From Epiperipatus broadwayi (taxonomy: Eukaryota > Onychophora > Udeonychophora > Euonychophora > Peripatidae), in the NCBI GenBank assembly GCA_028023455.1, contig JAQFVV010012530.1, positions 1,736,001 through 1,800,000 on the forward strand: a stretch of DNA of 64,000 bases. The letters are read 5' to 3'. The notes below the pieces were generated by a model. That model saw only the letters and a list, made by a program, of their open reading frames with translations, did not search any database and had not been told where the DNA came from. Shown here one piece after another: positions 1-12,743 of this stretch. The position numbers and the translations under genes are program-made. Each line of letters starts with the position of its first letter. Position 1 is the first letter of the stretch.

Positions 1-60
1 AAAAAACACCCCCCCTCCGCCGCCAACAAAGGAGGGAAAAAAAAAATTTTTTTTTTTTTA
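1..60. repeat. Low-complexity C-run and A/T homopolymers
   Basis: The window opens with a C-rich run followed by poly-A and poly-T tracts. No coding or structural signal is visible. Confidence 0.8.
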
Positions 61-899
61 TAAATATCTTGTGTTTAGAAAGGAAGAGTATTGCTCAAAT
101 TTTATAAATCTATACAGTGCATGTGTAGGGAGATGATTCCCTAATCACTATTACAAATTAAACACTGCATTAGATAAATAACTTGTTACCATGATTTATT
201 GTTTTAGTGAAAGAGAATGAGAAAAGAAAGGAAAAAAAAAACAATTTATTAAACAAATCTTTTCTTTTAGAAAACTGTTAAAAATAAAATTTTATCTATT
301 TATCTTTCTTATCACCTTTCAAAAGTTAAAACTACAACTTTTCAATAAATTACTAAAGATAATTTTTCTCTCTCTTAGTTTCTTTTTAAATTACTGGCAA
401 GAATAAAAAAATATTTATTTGATTTTATACTTTTCTCTCTCTTTTATAACTAAATAAAATAAATTTTCACATTATTATTTTAAAAAAAATGTTTCCAACT
501 ATCATATCATCACTGAAGAAATTTAAACTTTTGAAGCCATATGGGAAAATTAAATCTACCAATTTTCCCTTAATAAACACATTTTAAATTTAAGAAGCTA
601 GTAATATTTGTCATAGCCAGAGTTGACAACTGTCTACAATATTCCTCCCTAAAAATAATAAGCAATGAAATGAAGATGGACATTTCATTTCTTATTATTT
701 TAAATTTACATCTTAATAGATAAAATGATTTAAGCATTTTAGCATTATGTTCTCCTCAAACCATTTCTACTATCCAGAATGCATTTTCACCCTGACTTTT
801 AACAATTTTGACAAGGAATTTTTGTACCTATGTTTTTTAGCATTACTTGCATTATAAACGTTAATTAACACTTCATCATCTATCTGAAATCTGTATGTT
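61..899. other. AT-rich non-coding stretch, nothing recognised
   Basis: This stretch has no long open frame, tRNA-like fold or repeat partner that I could find. The base composition is strongly AT-biased with short homopolymers. Confidence 0.5.
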
Positions 900-2300
900 T
901 ATGCCTGTACTCTTTTTTCACTTATTACCCATGTGGAATATTTCTTTGGCTTTGATCCTGTCGGTTTTCATATCTATGGTCTCTTTAATCATAGGAAAGA
1001 TAGACTTGGATAACATTTGGCTATGTTTTGTCTGAATGCAAACACACATATTGGTGAAAATCTTGGGGATTCATTCACTATCCAGTTAATGTAATTAACA
1101 GCTGGTTGTACTTGTTTCCCCAGCCTTGATGATTAGAATTTATATTAGTATAGAACAACTTCCCCAGCTTCCACATTACATGTTCACATGGGTTGGGTTG
1201 TGGATTCTGTATTAATGTTAATATATATCTGTTTTGTTTTCATATCTACTGATTCCATTCTTCAAGTAAAAAGGGAGTACCATTGCGAGTTAAAATATCC
1301 AGTAGTTTGCCTACCATTGCAAAATGTTTTGTCTCTAACATCTTACTTGTATGTTTTGCATTTTGATACATTTTTATCATTTTTTTTTATGCATTTGGTA
1401 TATCGTTTTGCCAACAATTTTTATGTTTCTTTATCTGTTCCTTTTAAGATATCAGAAATCATTCCATCATTTTTTTGAGTTTTCTCCTTTTTCATAAATT
1501 TAATTTGCACATATTATTTTTTAATTAAAATGTTTAGAAATTCAGCTGTCATAATTATGGTGGTTAATTTGCTTTTTTGTTCTTACGGATCACTGAATAA
1601 TAATCATTTCCTGTGTTACATCTATTAAAAACTTTACCTTCTTAAAAAATATGTTTTATAATATTCAAAATATAATCCAATTGTGCTATACCTTTATTTA
1701 GATGTTTCCATGTCTATTTCATCTTGTAAATTTTCTTAAAGAAAGAATTCATCTTCTACCTTTTTTTGTCCTGAAAATTCCATATATCTATATCCTACCT
1801 TATTTCTATCACCATAACCAAATTTATTGAAAAAACTTTAGTCTTTCAGTCATTTTCCAATTCTATCATTAAAATCTTTCATGGCAAGTTTTAAATGTTT
1901 GATGTGATCAAAGACATTTTGTACATCTATATAAAAATCCACTAGTTCTTCATCATAATGAGAACTTGTTGGAGCATAAATCTTAATTATTGGCATTTGG
2001 TATCTTCCATTAGTTGAATAACTAATTTTGCCATTTTGTCTAAAATAACATAAATCTCCACAGAATTGTTCTTCCAATTTTTATTTATCATGAGTTCCAT
2101 TCCATTTATGCTTTCAAAATTTGTCATTTGTAGTAAACTATATATTCATTTTTCAAATCATTTATCGTTTCACTTTTTCTTCTAGCTTCACAAACTCCAA
2201 CAATATCATTTTAATATTAGATAGTTTTTCTTCTAATTCATATAATTTTTTTTATTCAAAAGTGATATGCAATTACAATAGCTAAAATCATCATCTAATG
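900..2300 (-). pseudogene. RTE-like LINE remnant: APE endonuclease and linker
   Basis: Read on the minus strand, this is the 5' half of a non-LTR retrotransposon ORF2. About 2280-2180 gives an APE N-terminal motif (GVCEARRKSE followed by YIVYY). The clean frame at 2077-1850 (75 residues) contains KIYAPTSSH and then LAMKDFNDRIGK, the conserved YAPT and GDFN-IGK signatures of apurinic-type endonucleases that nick the target DNA. In the last motif the usual Gly before Asp is Lys. Downstream (1849-900) are frameshifted fragments that resemble the endonuclease end and the linker. Stops and frameshifts run through all frames, so it is dead. The RTE-like assignment rests on the resemblance of these motifs to RTE/BovB-type endonucleases. 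Outer limits are approximate. Confidence 0.72.
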
Positions 2301-2929
2301 GCAGCCTGGTTCACAATTGAGATTTTTAGCAATCTCTGTCTTTAGAACCCAACTGATACCTTGACTCCTATAAATAAGAGCCATAAAAAATCATTCACAT
2401 ATGCATATTGATCTTGCCTTTAAGAAAACTCTGTTTCAGTTAAGAACTATTAGACAACATTTAAAAAGAAAGATCATGGTACTCAGACTTAAAAAAAAGT
2501 TAATAAACTCATCACCTTGGCTGATGTATGTTACTGTATGAATAATAATGTAGTAATAACAGGTGCAATGACAAGAAGGTCTGGAGTCTATATTAGAAAT
2601 TTGCCTCAAATAGAAATCAATGATCTAATTTCAATTAATGATTCAAAATAGACCAGTTAGAATGTATGGATGAGTTTGTTCACTTGCTTTAGTGTAAATG
2701 AATGAGAATAAAAAAATTATTAACATTTTGAAATAAAGAGGAAGGGACTTTGATACTTCAGCTTTCAGACTTAATCTTTTAGGGCTTGTGGGATGGTCAA
2801 CAAAGATTTATTTATTTTATTTTATGGTCATTGAATGTAAATATGAAATTTTAACAAAATTAGTATGAATATTATAATTTAGTATTAAATAGCTCCTTGA
2901 AATGTAACATTACATTGGAAGGTTTTTGT

Positions 2930-3955
2930 AAAGCATAGAGCAGCATTACTCAACTAAAAAAACATATTGGGACTCTTACAAGTTAATTTTTCCAAATCAG
3001 GAGAGAAACCCAGCATTACTAGAGGTAAATATGACAGTTAATAGTAAAGACCAGACATTGGGCCTTGGAGCCAAAATTGATGAACTTTCTAATAAAATAC
3101 AACTTACCAACCAGCCAGTTTCTTGCAGTCCAGAGGGGTCATAAGAATGTTGATCTTATATGTGTGCTGTGCCTTCAGGAGGTGAAAACGGCTGCTCACA
3201 TCTTTCTTGACTGTCCTCGTTTGGTGCAAGTTAAAGGTCAGCTATGGACATCCATAAGGCCTGGTTACAGCACTTTCCTTGATCTGCATCAGGCCATTAG
3301 GGATGGAGTTTTCCCAAGGATAAGGCTGATGATTATTGTTCTTTTTGTATTCTGGATTACTAGATTTGCAATGATATTCTGGCTTAAACTGAAGTCCCCA
3401 TGGGAGCAATACAAGGAGAAGATTATCGCTGTGAAAACTAGAGACGGTCTTATGGTTTGCTTATTGTTTGCTGACACATGGGGGCTAATTTATTTGGACT
3501 CAAACATTTCTTATTCCCAAACTCTCAAATCATAATTATGAACTGTTTACATTGTGGTTCACTCAAGTGCGATTATAACATTACGTTAAGAGGATTCAAA
3601 TGTGTGCATGCTTGGACACTGTTCCCCTTCCTACAGGAACCTTATGCTACAGCAGCCAATTGCCAATTGTAAAGAATGAACACTTGAACTCACGAGAGCT
3701 GCTCATGCAGTGAGGCACAGTGGCGGCTCAATTTTCATGATAAGTAAGTATGTGGTCCTTAGCCTGATGAAAGGAAATATACATCCAGTTTCAATATTCA
3801 GGTGACACTGATGAACAGGGATGAGGGGTGATCAGGTGGCCTTCCACCTTAAGGGTAGTAAGGTGAAATCATTTGTGGTATTGTATGTTACTCTTATGAC
3901 CATTGTTACTAATGTAATGATAATAAATATCTCTTAATAAAATAAAATAAAAAGT
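2930..3955 (+). pseudogene. 5'-truncated LINE 3' end with CCHC zinc motif
   Basis: The open frame at 3065-3535 (156 residues) has CX2CX8HX4C at residues 33, 36, 45 and 50 (CVLC, then HIFLDC). That is the zinc-binding motif found after the reverse transcriptase in several LINE families, and the family context 'AAHIFLDCP' is typical. A hydrophobic stretch follows at residues 88-106. No RT domain precedes it, so the copy is 5'-truncated, as expected for aborted reverse transcription. About 400 bp of 3' UTR-like sequence ends in an A-rich TAAAA-type tail near 3925-3955. It lies opposite in strand to the endonuclease remnant at 0.9-2.3 kb and looks like a different family. There is no start context of its own: the first ATG is only the first Met in the open frame. 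Confidence 0.7.
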
Positions 3956-3959
3956 AATA

Positions 3960-6900
3960 TATGTAATTAAACTCTCAGTCAAAAATTTATAAATAATATA
4001 AAAATATAAATAATGTTTTTTAAAGTTTATATATATTTTTTTAAAAAAATTAGATTAATAGGACTTTATTGCTTGATCGAAACATTTCATGTTTAACTAT
4101 TTTGTCTTCAGATTCTAATACATAGTTTTACATTTAATTCATTCAAATAATATTATTGAAAAAAGTATTAATTTTAAGATGAGGATTTTAAGTATCATTA
4201 TATTGGAAAAAGGCAGGAAGTAGTTTAATTAACTTTGAAAACTTTCGTAAATAGTAAACTTATATTTATTATTTTTATGTTTTCATTTTAACACACTTTC
4301 AAAACTAGTGCTTAATTTATTAATTTTTTTAAAAACATTTGTACGTTCTATCAATGCTTCTAAGCACACTATCCTATTAAATTTTGTTTACTGTAAAGAA
4401 TAAATAAATGGTTGCTAAAAGCAAAATGTAAATTATTAAAAAAAGATTTAAAAATAATTATAACTTGTTACATTTATTGTATGTAAACGTTAATGAATGC
4501 TTTTAAATTTACTAGTAAATATTTTGTTAATTGAAAACAACGAAATAAACTCGAGGGTTATTTTTTTTTGCTTTCAAATTTTACCTAAATAATCATTAAG
4601 TGTTCTTTGTTTCTGTAATTTAAAAATATAAAAATCCAAGTATATGCTTGCACTCACACACATATAGAATTACAATTATTTTAAACTAGCTTTTAAACTG
4701 CTGTAATAAAATGATGCACGCACGCTGTTTTTTCTCTTTTTTCTCTCTACAAAATTTCTTGCTGCCATTAAGGCAGAAGAAAATACAGGCTGGCAAACTA
4801 CTGTATCCTAATATCGGTTTTTGAAAATACTATATTAAACTTTGATCAGAGTAGAAGTAAAAATTCTCTACATCCAATCTATCCAAGTTATTCAACTGAA
4901 GATTCAAATTCTTAAAATTTTGAATCCAAGCTATATAATAATATAATTTATGTATATTTTATGTATAGGTTTTTGGCTCAAAGACAAGTAGAGTAATTAA
5001 CAATAATGTTTTGCAGCCAAAAATCACACTTGATTATCATCAATGCTAGTCGGATAGTACTTGCAACTCTTTTAACATAATTTATTCTAGCATCTCAACT
5101 TTAAACCTATATCATAAACTATAGCAAGCCTCTAAGTAAAGTTTATTAAATTATTATGCAATATGTAATTATACATTTATATATCATACATAGTAAATAT
5201 AGTTGTTCTCTTGCATCCAAAAGAATTTAATTTGCACTTCTTTGACTTTCAGTATCGTGTTCTATAACCATAACATAGACATTGGAGACTTAATTATCAA
5301 ATAATAGGAGTCACTTCAACAAATCACGCTTAAGTATTGAAATTCTCATTTGACAACTCATAATATTATTGATTAACAATGTTTTAGATTGGGTAATATG
5401 CTATACCCTTTAATTTTTTTTTTTTTTGATCATCACACTCCTGGCAAACAGTTTTGATATTTGAACTATTATGGCCATGACCTAATATCTTTTTATAATA
5501 ATAAAAAGATCAATAAATGTAACTATATGGAAGATTAAAGCACAAATTATAATTCAGTATTTCTATATACACATATATTGTAATGGTACAGAAAAAAGTG
5601 GTATGATGGAATATGTAAATAATATTTTTCATCTTTGTTTTTAATAAATATGAACACGAACAAAAAATCAGCATGGAAAGCAAATAGTCACATTGAATAT
5701 AGCAATAATCAAATATAATAAACTTTGACAGCCAATTTTTATCACTTGATTTCAAAGAGACAATATAAAATTTTAGGTTAGTTGTCACACCAATATCAAA
5801 TATGGGACATAATATTGTAAAAGAACATTCATCACTACTTTTGTTATACATAAGTGTTAAAATATCTGTAATAACAAACATATTACAAATGCTGAAATCA
5901 TTATATCAATGTTGATCACCATCAATGTGCAGTATCATTTGGTTCCATAAATGTATTAGCCATCAATAAAAAACATGATAATCACAAAATCTATAAAGTA
6001 ATGTGAATGATATTTAAAGATGACTTTCATTACCTTAGCACCATCTAAATTATTTTATAAGATTCACACACATATCACATATACTGTTAGTTCCTAACTT
6101 AGCTTATGGAATGTGAGCAGTCTGATAATTGTGAATAAGAAAAAAATAATATATTCTAGCATTAAATAAGACTGGAATATATATAATGATTGGAAGTAAT
6201 AATAATAAAAAGAAATAACACTTTACATTATGAAGAATTAGCTCTGATTTTGATTATTTATAAATATCAGAAAATATTTTTGTGGATTGAAAAAAAAATT
6301 TAATAAATGATTTAACATAGGTTAAATTATAGCTTACAAACATACCTATTGTAACAGATATTAAATAACCACCTATATGTATGTATACACACATGTGCTT
6401 GCCTAGAAATATTAAATATTCCAATCATTAATAAAGTAACCATATTATTCTATTTCAATAATATATAAATAATTAAATGTTAGTTATGCACACACATACA
6501 AGTAAATTCCAATATAAAGTATTTCAATTATTAATTATCTTAACCTACAAACTGAATTATTCTTTAAATCTTATTAGAGAAAACAAGAATATAACTCTTT
6601 CCAAAATCTTAATAATGTGTTTGAAAATCTCATTATATTTTTCTAAATATAGAACAAATCTTTTATGAGTAACATACAAAATTCAAATAAAATATACTAA
6701 AGTTTATATTCTCTGGAAATTTTAACAGGATTTCTGTCACTCATACCACTTGCTAATTTTGAAGTATTTTGGGACAGTATAATGGCATTGCTATAACTTT
6801 AAATTAGCTTTTATTATTATTTTGCAGCTATCTATAATATTAGTTTGCTGTTTTGTGTTTTTTGTGTTAGAAATAGGAAGTAAAATTATTAGCAAAAAAA

Positions 6901-8810
6901 TTTGAAGATGTCAATATTGTACAGACATCATATAAATATCCTGCAAATTTCAAACTCAAAGGATACTGGCAATGACCTGGCTGCTTGTGACATATTACAA
7001 GGAAACTGACAGCAACACTGTTTGGTATTTTATTTGGCACAGGCATTTCCAAGCTTGGTTTTTTCTTTTAGTATTTTATAAAGAAAAATGGTAATTTTTA
7101 GTAATGTACTTATATATTTAAGCTTTATTATGCAAAATATTTGTAAAATATTTTAAACCCCAAAAATATATGATTGCAATTAAATTTTATTTGAAAATGT
7201 TTTTAAGTTAACAAGTGTAAAAACTGTAGTTGTGATAAAGTGGAAGTTGTTACTACTGGTTAAAAAAGAATTGTTTTCACAAATGCTGATGAATAACTTT
7301 TTTATGAGAATAACTGCAATTTTGAATTTTAAAATGTATTTTGATTTTTTATGACTCAACTAAAATTCATTTATATTTTCAAAATTGAATTCAAATAAGA
7401 AATATTTTATCCACTAATTTTTATGAATAGGCAAGGTTATGATCCAAGAAGAAAAGATAGATTTACCAATATGTGTTCAGTTTAGTACTTTATTTTTTTA
7501 TTTTTCAAAGTTTAAATATATTTTTTAGAATGTCTTTAACTTGTAAAATTATATTTGTAATAAATAATGTAAAGATTATCAAAATATGATATTGAATAAT
7601 GGTTAAATTGGAACTGAAACTGCCACCAAGTCTTTTATTACAAGAGTGGATAGAATTGATACAAATGAATTAAACTGATTAGTCAGTTTTATTTTCATTA
7701 TAAATGTTTTTTCTCATTATAGGATAATTTATTCAGTCTTCTCAAAAATTGCTTTAAAAGAAATTAGTATATTACAGCTTAACCAAATATTTTTTTGAAC
7801 AGTACACAGAAATAGATTTTAATTTATGACAGAATTAATGCGTGGAATAATATATCAATATATGTTTATTTGTTAGTCAGATTCTTTTATCTCTATGTCA
7901 TGTATTTGTAAAATACATCTTGCACATGGACAGAACACATTTGACTGACAATGGATTTCTGTCACCTATGATTTCATGCATACATAAAGTACTTTATGAA
8001 TTACATAATACTGGAGTCTCAAGATTAGCAGTTTGGTCTCATATAAATTACTAGTGTGACATGTCTTAATTATAGATAATTACAGCAATTCTGGTTGTTC
8101 TCTACTCAGTTCAGCTTCTATAATTTCTGAATTTCATCTAGGCAAGTGACCTATTTCTCATATATTGGGCTATAAAATCATGGAGAAGTCATCTCACTTT
8201 ACTCAATCAACATGGGGACTAGTAATAATTATCCTTTCTTCAAAAATACTTTCTACACATTCTACATTCTCTTTAATAATTATCAGTCAATCTGAAACCA
8301 TTGTTTATAGAGATACAAATGAATTTAAAAACAGGAAGGTTAATAAAAACAAAATAAAACCTAAAGTTACCATTAATCTATTGTTTGTTTTTTTTAATTT
8401 ACATTTATCCAATTCTTAATCTTTTAAAAAATTTTTAATTTTTCAAGTGAAAGCAGATTGTAATATTAACTATACAATTAAAGTGTTTTATAAACACATT
8501 TTGATTTTAGACCAAAATAGTTTTTTGTTTGTCACATTAAAAATCTAGATTTTTATCAAAATCAAAAATAATATATATATATAATTGAGACCTTTTTAAT
8601 ATCTCATTTTAATTTACACTATTTTATTTAACAGTATCAAAAATTATTATTTAATCAATATTTCAGTTATTTCAGAATTTTATTTTAAATAATTATGTAT
8701 GTAAATTTTGTCTGTGTTCATTTCTACTTTTTCTAGTAAGTCTTTAAATACATATGTACATAACACTATGTTGTGTGCCATCTCTCTTTCTCTTTCTCAC
8801 TCTCTTTATA
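3960..8810. other. 4.9 kb of AT-rich DNA, nothing recognised
   Basis: Only short random open frames occur here, in low-complexity AT-rich sequence. I found no RT, transposase, tRNA-like or inverted-repeat signal. A few (TA)n and (CA)n fragments and a T-run near 5412-5425 are the only structure seen. Confidence 0.5.
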
Positions 8811-9491
8811 TATATATATATTGTAATGGAAAATATAAAACATAGAGAACAATGCTAATGAAGCAACACAGTCTCATAAATAGCAATATTCCCCTGATGG
8901 ACAGGCCAAAATGAAATAGACAATAAAACAATGGATGAAAAACTGCCTGACCTAAAAATGTCCACATATTTGGACAAGCTAGAATTGTAATGGATCAATA
9001 CAATAATAAATAATGTGATGAGGCCTGACCAAAACAATATGGATAAAATAAAACTTCACCGATTAGTACACAAATTTAGGTAATCATAAATATAATAGAA
9101 AATATTATAACTGAGTAGAGCTAGCTAGCTGGCTTTTAAGTGCTTCATAGATTTGGATGACAAATATAATCAATAAAATTATGAACCAAGTAGTTTTCTC
9201 TATATATAGACTACATATTTGGGCAATCCAAATATACTAAATAAATGTTTCATGTATACAACCAAAAAAATATAACTACTAAATAAATTGATCACAAATG
9301 TATTTGTGATCACTTAGATTTACATCTGTAATAAATTCATAAAATTTGTAATGCACCAATGGATCCAAAATAAGTGGTTTTGCTTAACAAAAAAGATAAA
9401 ATTTAATAAATAATACTTTACTTGCTAATGAGATATTTATGGGATATACAATTAAATATTTTAATTGTAAATAAATTATGCAATATAATAC

Positions 9492-9503
9492 TTAATGATT
9501 TAT
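9492..9503 (+). repeat. Target site duplication, left copy (TTAATGATTTAT)
   Basis: Identical to 9797-9808 and flanks the hairpin insertion. Confidence 0.8.
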
Positions 9504-9796
9504 ATGAGGCATTTATTTATATAGCGCTATGTTTATAAATTGTAATAAACTAAAGATTAGCCTTTCAAGCTAACGTATATGCGCTTTTTACAAATGTTAA
9601 TAATAATAAATGAATACTTTCATTTCCAACACAAGATAAAGTCTTTGCGAACAAATAAATGAATCCACTTATTCATTCAACCCAAATGCTTATATATGGG
9701 CAAATCTTGTGTTGGAAATGAAAGTATTCATTTATTATTATTAACATTTGTAAAAAGTGCATATACGTCAGCTTGAAAGGCTAATCTTTAGTTTAT
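9504..9796. mobile_element. Hairpin (foldback MITE) insertion with 12-bp target duplication
   Basis: Arms 9547-9637 and 9704-9794 are nearly perfect inverted complements (about 90 bp) around a 66-bp loop. The direct repeat TTAATGATTTAT occurs at 9492-9503 and 9797-9808. The related repeat copy near 56.9 kb lacks the hairpin and has a single version of this target, so it serves as the empty site. There is no coding capacity. The arm core (AGCCTTTCAAGCTAA) recurs in the hairpin at 23585-23765, so this is a family. A 12-bp duplication is longer than usual for cut-and-paste MITEs; how it moved is open. Confidence 0.8.
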
Positions 9797-10754
9797 TTAA
9801 TGATTTATGTAATAGATAAATCAAAATACTTAGGTTAATAATAATAATATAAATTTATTGAAGTAAATACTCATTGATATGGCTAAGACAAGGAACAGGG
9901 TTCTATTTTACCAACTGCAATCTAATATCATATAATGCATATTTGTAATTTATCTCTGCCAGATTGCAATTAATAGATATGATCTATGATTAAAATTAAT
10001 ACCACATACTGTTATAAAGAATTAATTATAAATTCTTTCCTACCCAATCAAAGAAAATAAATATAATAAAAATTTTAATATTTTTTAGACTGTATTAATT
10101 AAGATTCTTAATAAAGAAAAAAAAAACTTTGATAAATATTTTATTCTTAAGCTACTGTTATACTTTTGATCATTTTTTCAACAAGCAAAATTTATATGAT
10201 GGAGACAATTTAAAAGAAATTTTTCTCTTAGCACCTGTTACCAAATTTCACACATATATATAATTTCAGTTTAGATTCCATTAGCCCCCGATATCTTCTT
10301 TGGCACATTGATGATAATAAACACTAATGTAAGACTCCATAAACATTTTAATCATGAAATGATATTCAACAATTCTTTTGGTGGATATTACAATTCATAG
10401 TAAACTTGATAGATTTATAGCTTCATGTCAGTTGTCATAGTGTTTGTTGATATCCATTTTGTTTCAATCATAAAGATATAAAATGAGGGAAAATTTATGT
10501 TATTCCCTCTCTAAGTGTTTTTCTACTCACAGTGCATATTTCCATGTTATAAGTCAAGAATATATTTGTAAAAGTAAAGTAAAACATAAATTTTTAAGCA
10601 AAAGAAAGTATGTGTGTTTTTGCTGAACTTGTTTCTGTGGCTAATGTAAAGCACAATCTCTTTTCTTTTCTATTTATTAAAACACTATAGTATTTACTGC
10701 CTATCATATATAAACTCTCTAATTTAAGCTTGATATTTACATCAATTGCCACCT

Positions 10755-10758
<4 letters not shown>

Positions 10759-10836
<78 letters not shown>
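10759..10836. repeat. (TA)n microsatellite
   Basis: Two TA tracts separated by TACAAT. They mark the boundary between repeat R1 and the gypsy protease remnant. Confidence 0.95.
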
Positions 10837-10838
<2 letters not shown>

Positions 10839-10839
10839 A

Positions 10840-11966
10840 TTGACCCGACTGATTAGTTATATTTGTTATAAACAAACATGTCTCATTCTGGCATTAAAAA
10901 ATTTTCTTTTGATAATCAACAAAGCAATTGTGTAAATTCATAAAGTCCGAGAGCAATTATCACTTCATGAATTAAATCATGCATAATTACGAAGACTTAG
11001 TTTTATTAATTTTTAAAGTTAAATAAACTTGTTTGCTATATAGCTTAGTTTTCTTTCCATTTCACAAGTGTAACTTGTATTGCAATAGGCAGTGTAGGAA
11101 TGGTTTAATCTAGGCTATTAATTTTTAAATAGACTTCTGATAAAATGGAAGCTTGGCTTCCTAAGTCGATTAAAAATGTTAATAAAAATTCCTGCCACTG
11201 ATGCTATAATGATTGGACAACTATAAAGAATGGGAGAGTTAGTTATTTGATTTTCTTCTAAATAGTCAAAATCAATTGTCTGGAGCTGCCACATCACCTT
11301 GTCCTTCTTATATTGATTATAGGAAACCCAGAGTAAGAAACTATCTAATGAGGTCCTATCTAGTTTAATGCATTCATTTTACTCACATTGCGATTGAGAA
11401 TTTTGGGAGTGGTTTTTATACCACTCACAGAGATTGATTGACAGCCACTTTTTTACTCTACCTGCTGGCCTACTTATATGAGTATTTCTTCCAGAGTAAG
11501 GACTAGACCTAAGCCTTGCACAATCCCTGGATAACCTACCACTATGTCAATATTGTACAGCTGATAAACCTACATTGTTAGAGGGTTGATACACTTTTGT
11601 ATTACTTCTCACTCTATTATCAGGGCCTCTCTCACTCCTCTAAAGATTCTAATACTTCAGCTACTTCTTCAATGGTGTGGTGATTAGTTGCTATTAATAC
11701 TTGCTTTATATAGTGAAGCAAATTGTGTCTTATAATCCTAACTATCTGGGACTTGGATAGTAGAAATGCAGTCAATGTTTTAAGCTGCTTGACTGCAAAA
11801 AATGCATATAATTGCCTTTTTGAATAATGTATTTTTCTTGTGAAATCTTATATCTAATGTTGTCCTGCTTATCCTCTCCCCAGAAACTAGCTAGTATAAG
11901 ATATCTATAATCCCCATAGGTCTGTGGTTTTTTAAATAGTGACTGCCATTAGTCCCTTGTTGTACC
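10840..11966 (-). pseudogene. Ty3/gypsy gag C-terminus and protease remnant
   Basis: Minus strand, reading from 11966 downwards. The first part continues a capsid domain: WQSLFKKPQ and then FWGEDKQD match WKSLF and FWSEDKQD in the gag at 59-61 kb. Further on comes a retropepsin-like segment: LIDLGSQAS at about 11173-11147 (D-T/S-G active site with Leu in the middle) and, near 10982-10943, DLIHEVIIALG, matching the family's second conserved block. Retropepsin cleaves Gag-Pol into mature proteins. Several stops and frameshifts inactivate it. It is the downstream half of the gag at 20995-22489, split by LTR-A. The pol genes (RT onward) are missing: the copy stops at the (TA)n tract. Confidence 0.75.
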
Positions 11967-11970
11967 ATAT
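11967..11970 (+). repeat. 4-bp target duplication of LTR-A (ATAT)
   Basis: Matches 20991-20994. With one ATAT removed, the gag frame reads through the join. Confidence 0.75.
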
Positions 11971-12316
11971 TGCACCGGTCAAAACAGTCTGCTCACTTAA
12001 CAAGATTCAAATCCTAAGCAAAAGTACCTCGAATCCGATCATGCTCGAGATACACAGGTCTGGAGCAATCCTGAATTCTAACCTGTTTGCCTATTCTTTG
12101 AGTCTCTGACTCAATGAACAACAATCCTGATGATACAGCACAATTATTTTAATTCCGGGCCCAAAACCAAAGCGGTAGAGCATAAGATCAGACTGATGAT
12201 GATGATCAAGATAAGAATAGCCCAGGAATTACATTTATTAAAGTTATATTTACTAATACTACATTATCTGCTGAAGAAAATAATTTCTAAATATTAATTA
12301 GAAAATAATAATTCAA

Positions 12317-12450
12317 AACAAACCAGGATTTACATGAAATATATATTTAATATATATATATTGTAATGGATCATATAAATCCTGGTTTGTTTATGTATAT
12401 AGACTTATCGATATTTACAATATATATATATATATATATTACATTACAAA
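12317..12450. repeat. Small imperfect hairpin and (TA)n block inside LTR-A
   Basis: Arms near 12317-12337 and 12371-12391 (AACAAACCAGGATT and its complement) flank a (TA)n-TTGTAATGG motif. A second tract, TTTACAA-(TA)n-TTACATTACA, follows. The matching part of LTR-B has only a degenerate version. It may be a tiny TA-targeting MITE or replication slippage; I cannot tell which. Confidence 0.4.
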
Positions 12451-12743
12451 ATTGTTTCATGCTCAGCATGACATTATACATTTATAAAACTAGGAATACA
12501 AAATTTGGGATTTGTTTTTAATAAAAACCCCTTTATTAATTATTTAATGAATATAATTTTATAGAGAGTGTATTATAACTTGTGTGAAGTTAATATGCCA
12601 ATTTAATAAAATTTTACTGACAGAATGTTGTGGATGCCTAAAATAAATATAAAAGATTGTGATAGGTTTAGTAGTAAATGATTTGATAAACAGACAAAAT
12701 ATACAAATTTTAATCATTTATCTACCTTATGAAAATGATTATA

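Larger units (their letters stand above)
8838..10740 (-). repeat. Dispersed repeat R1, copy 1 (inverted partner at 55990-57505)
   Basis: The reverse complement of this block aligns almost end to end with 55990-57505. Examples are 9150-9180 with 57270-57300 (CCAAATCTATGAAGCACTT), the string TTAATAATAATAATATAAAT near 9835, and the block 10450-10610. The order of matches is conserved, so this is one repeat or one segmental duplication rather than scattered matches. It starts just inside a (TA)n-TTGTAATGG junction at 8811-8829. It is non-coding. A 293-bp hairpin has been inserted into this copy only. A perfect palindrome of about 24 bp around 9290-9313 also lies within it. Confidence 0.75.

Noticed and set aside
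1188-1478. 96-residue plus-strand frame
   Set aside because: It lies opposite the minus-strand LINE remnant, is low-complexity hydrophobic sequence and has no motif.
5510-5881. 123-residue minus-strand frame
   Set aside because: Phe/Ile/Tyr-rich, as expected from translated AT-rich DNA; no domain, splice signal or second copy.
10594-10875. 93-residue minus-strand frame
   Set aside because: Largely a translation of the (TA)n microsatellite (Tyr-Ile repeats).
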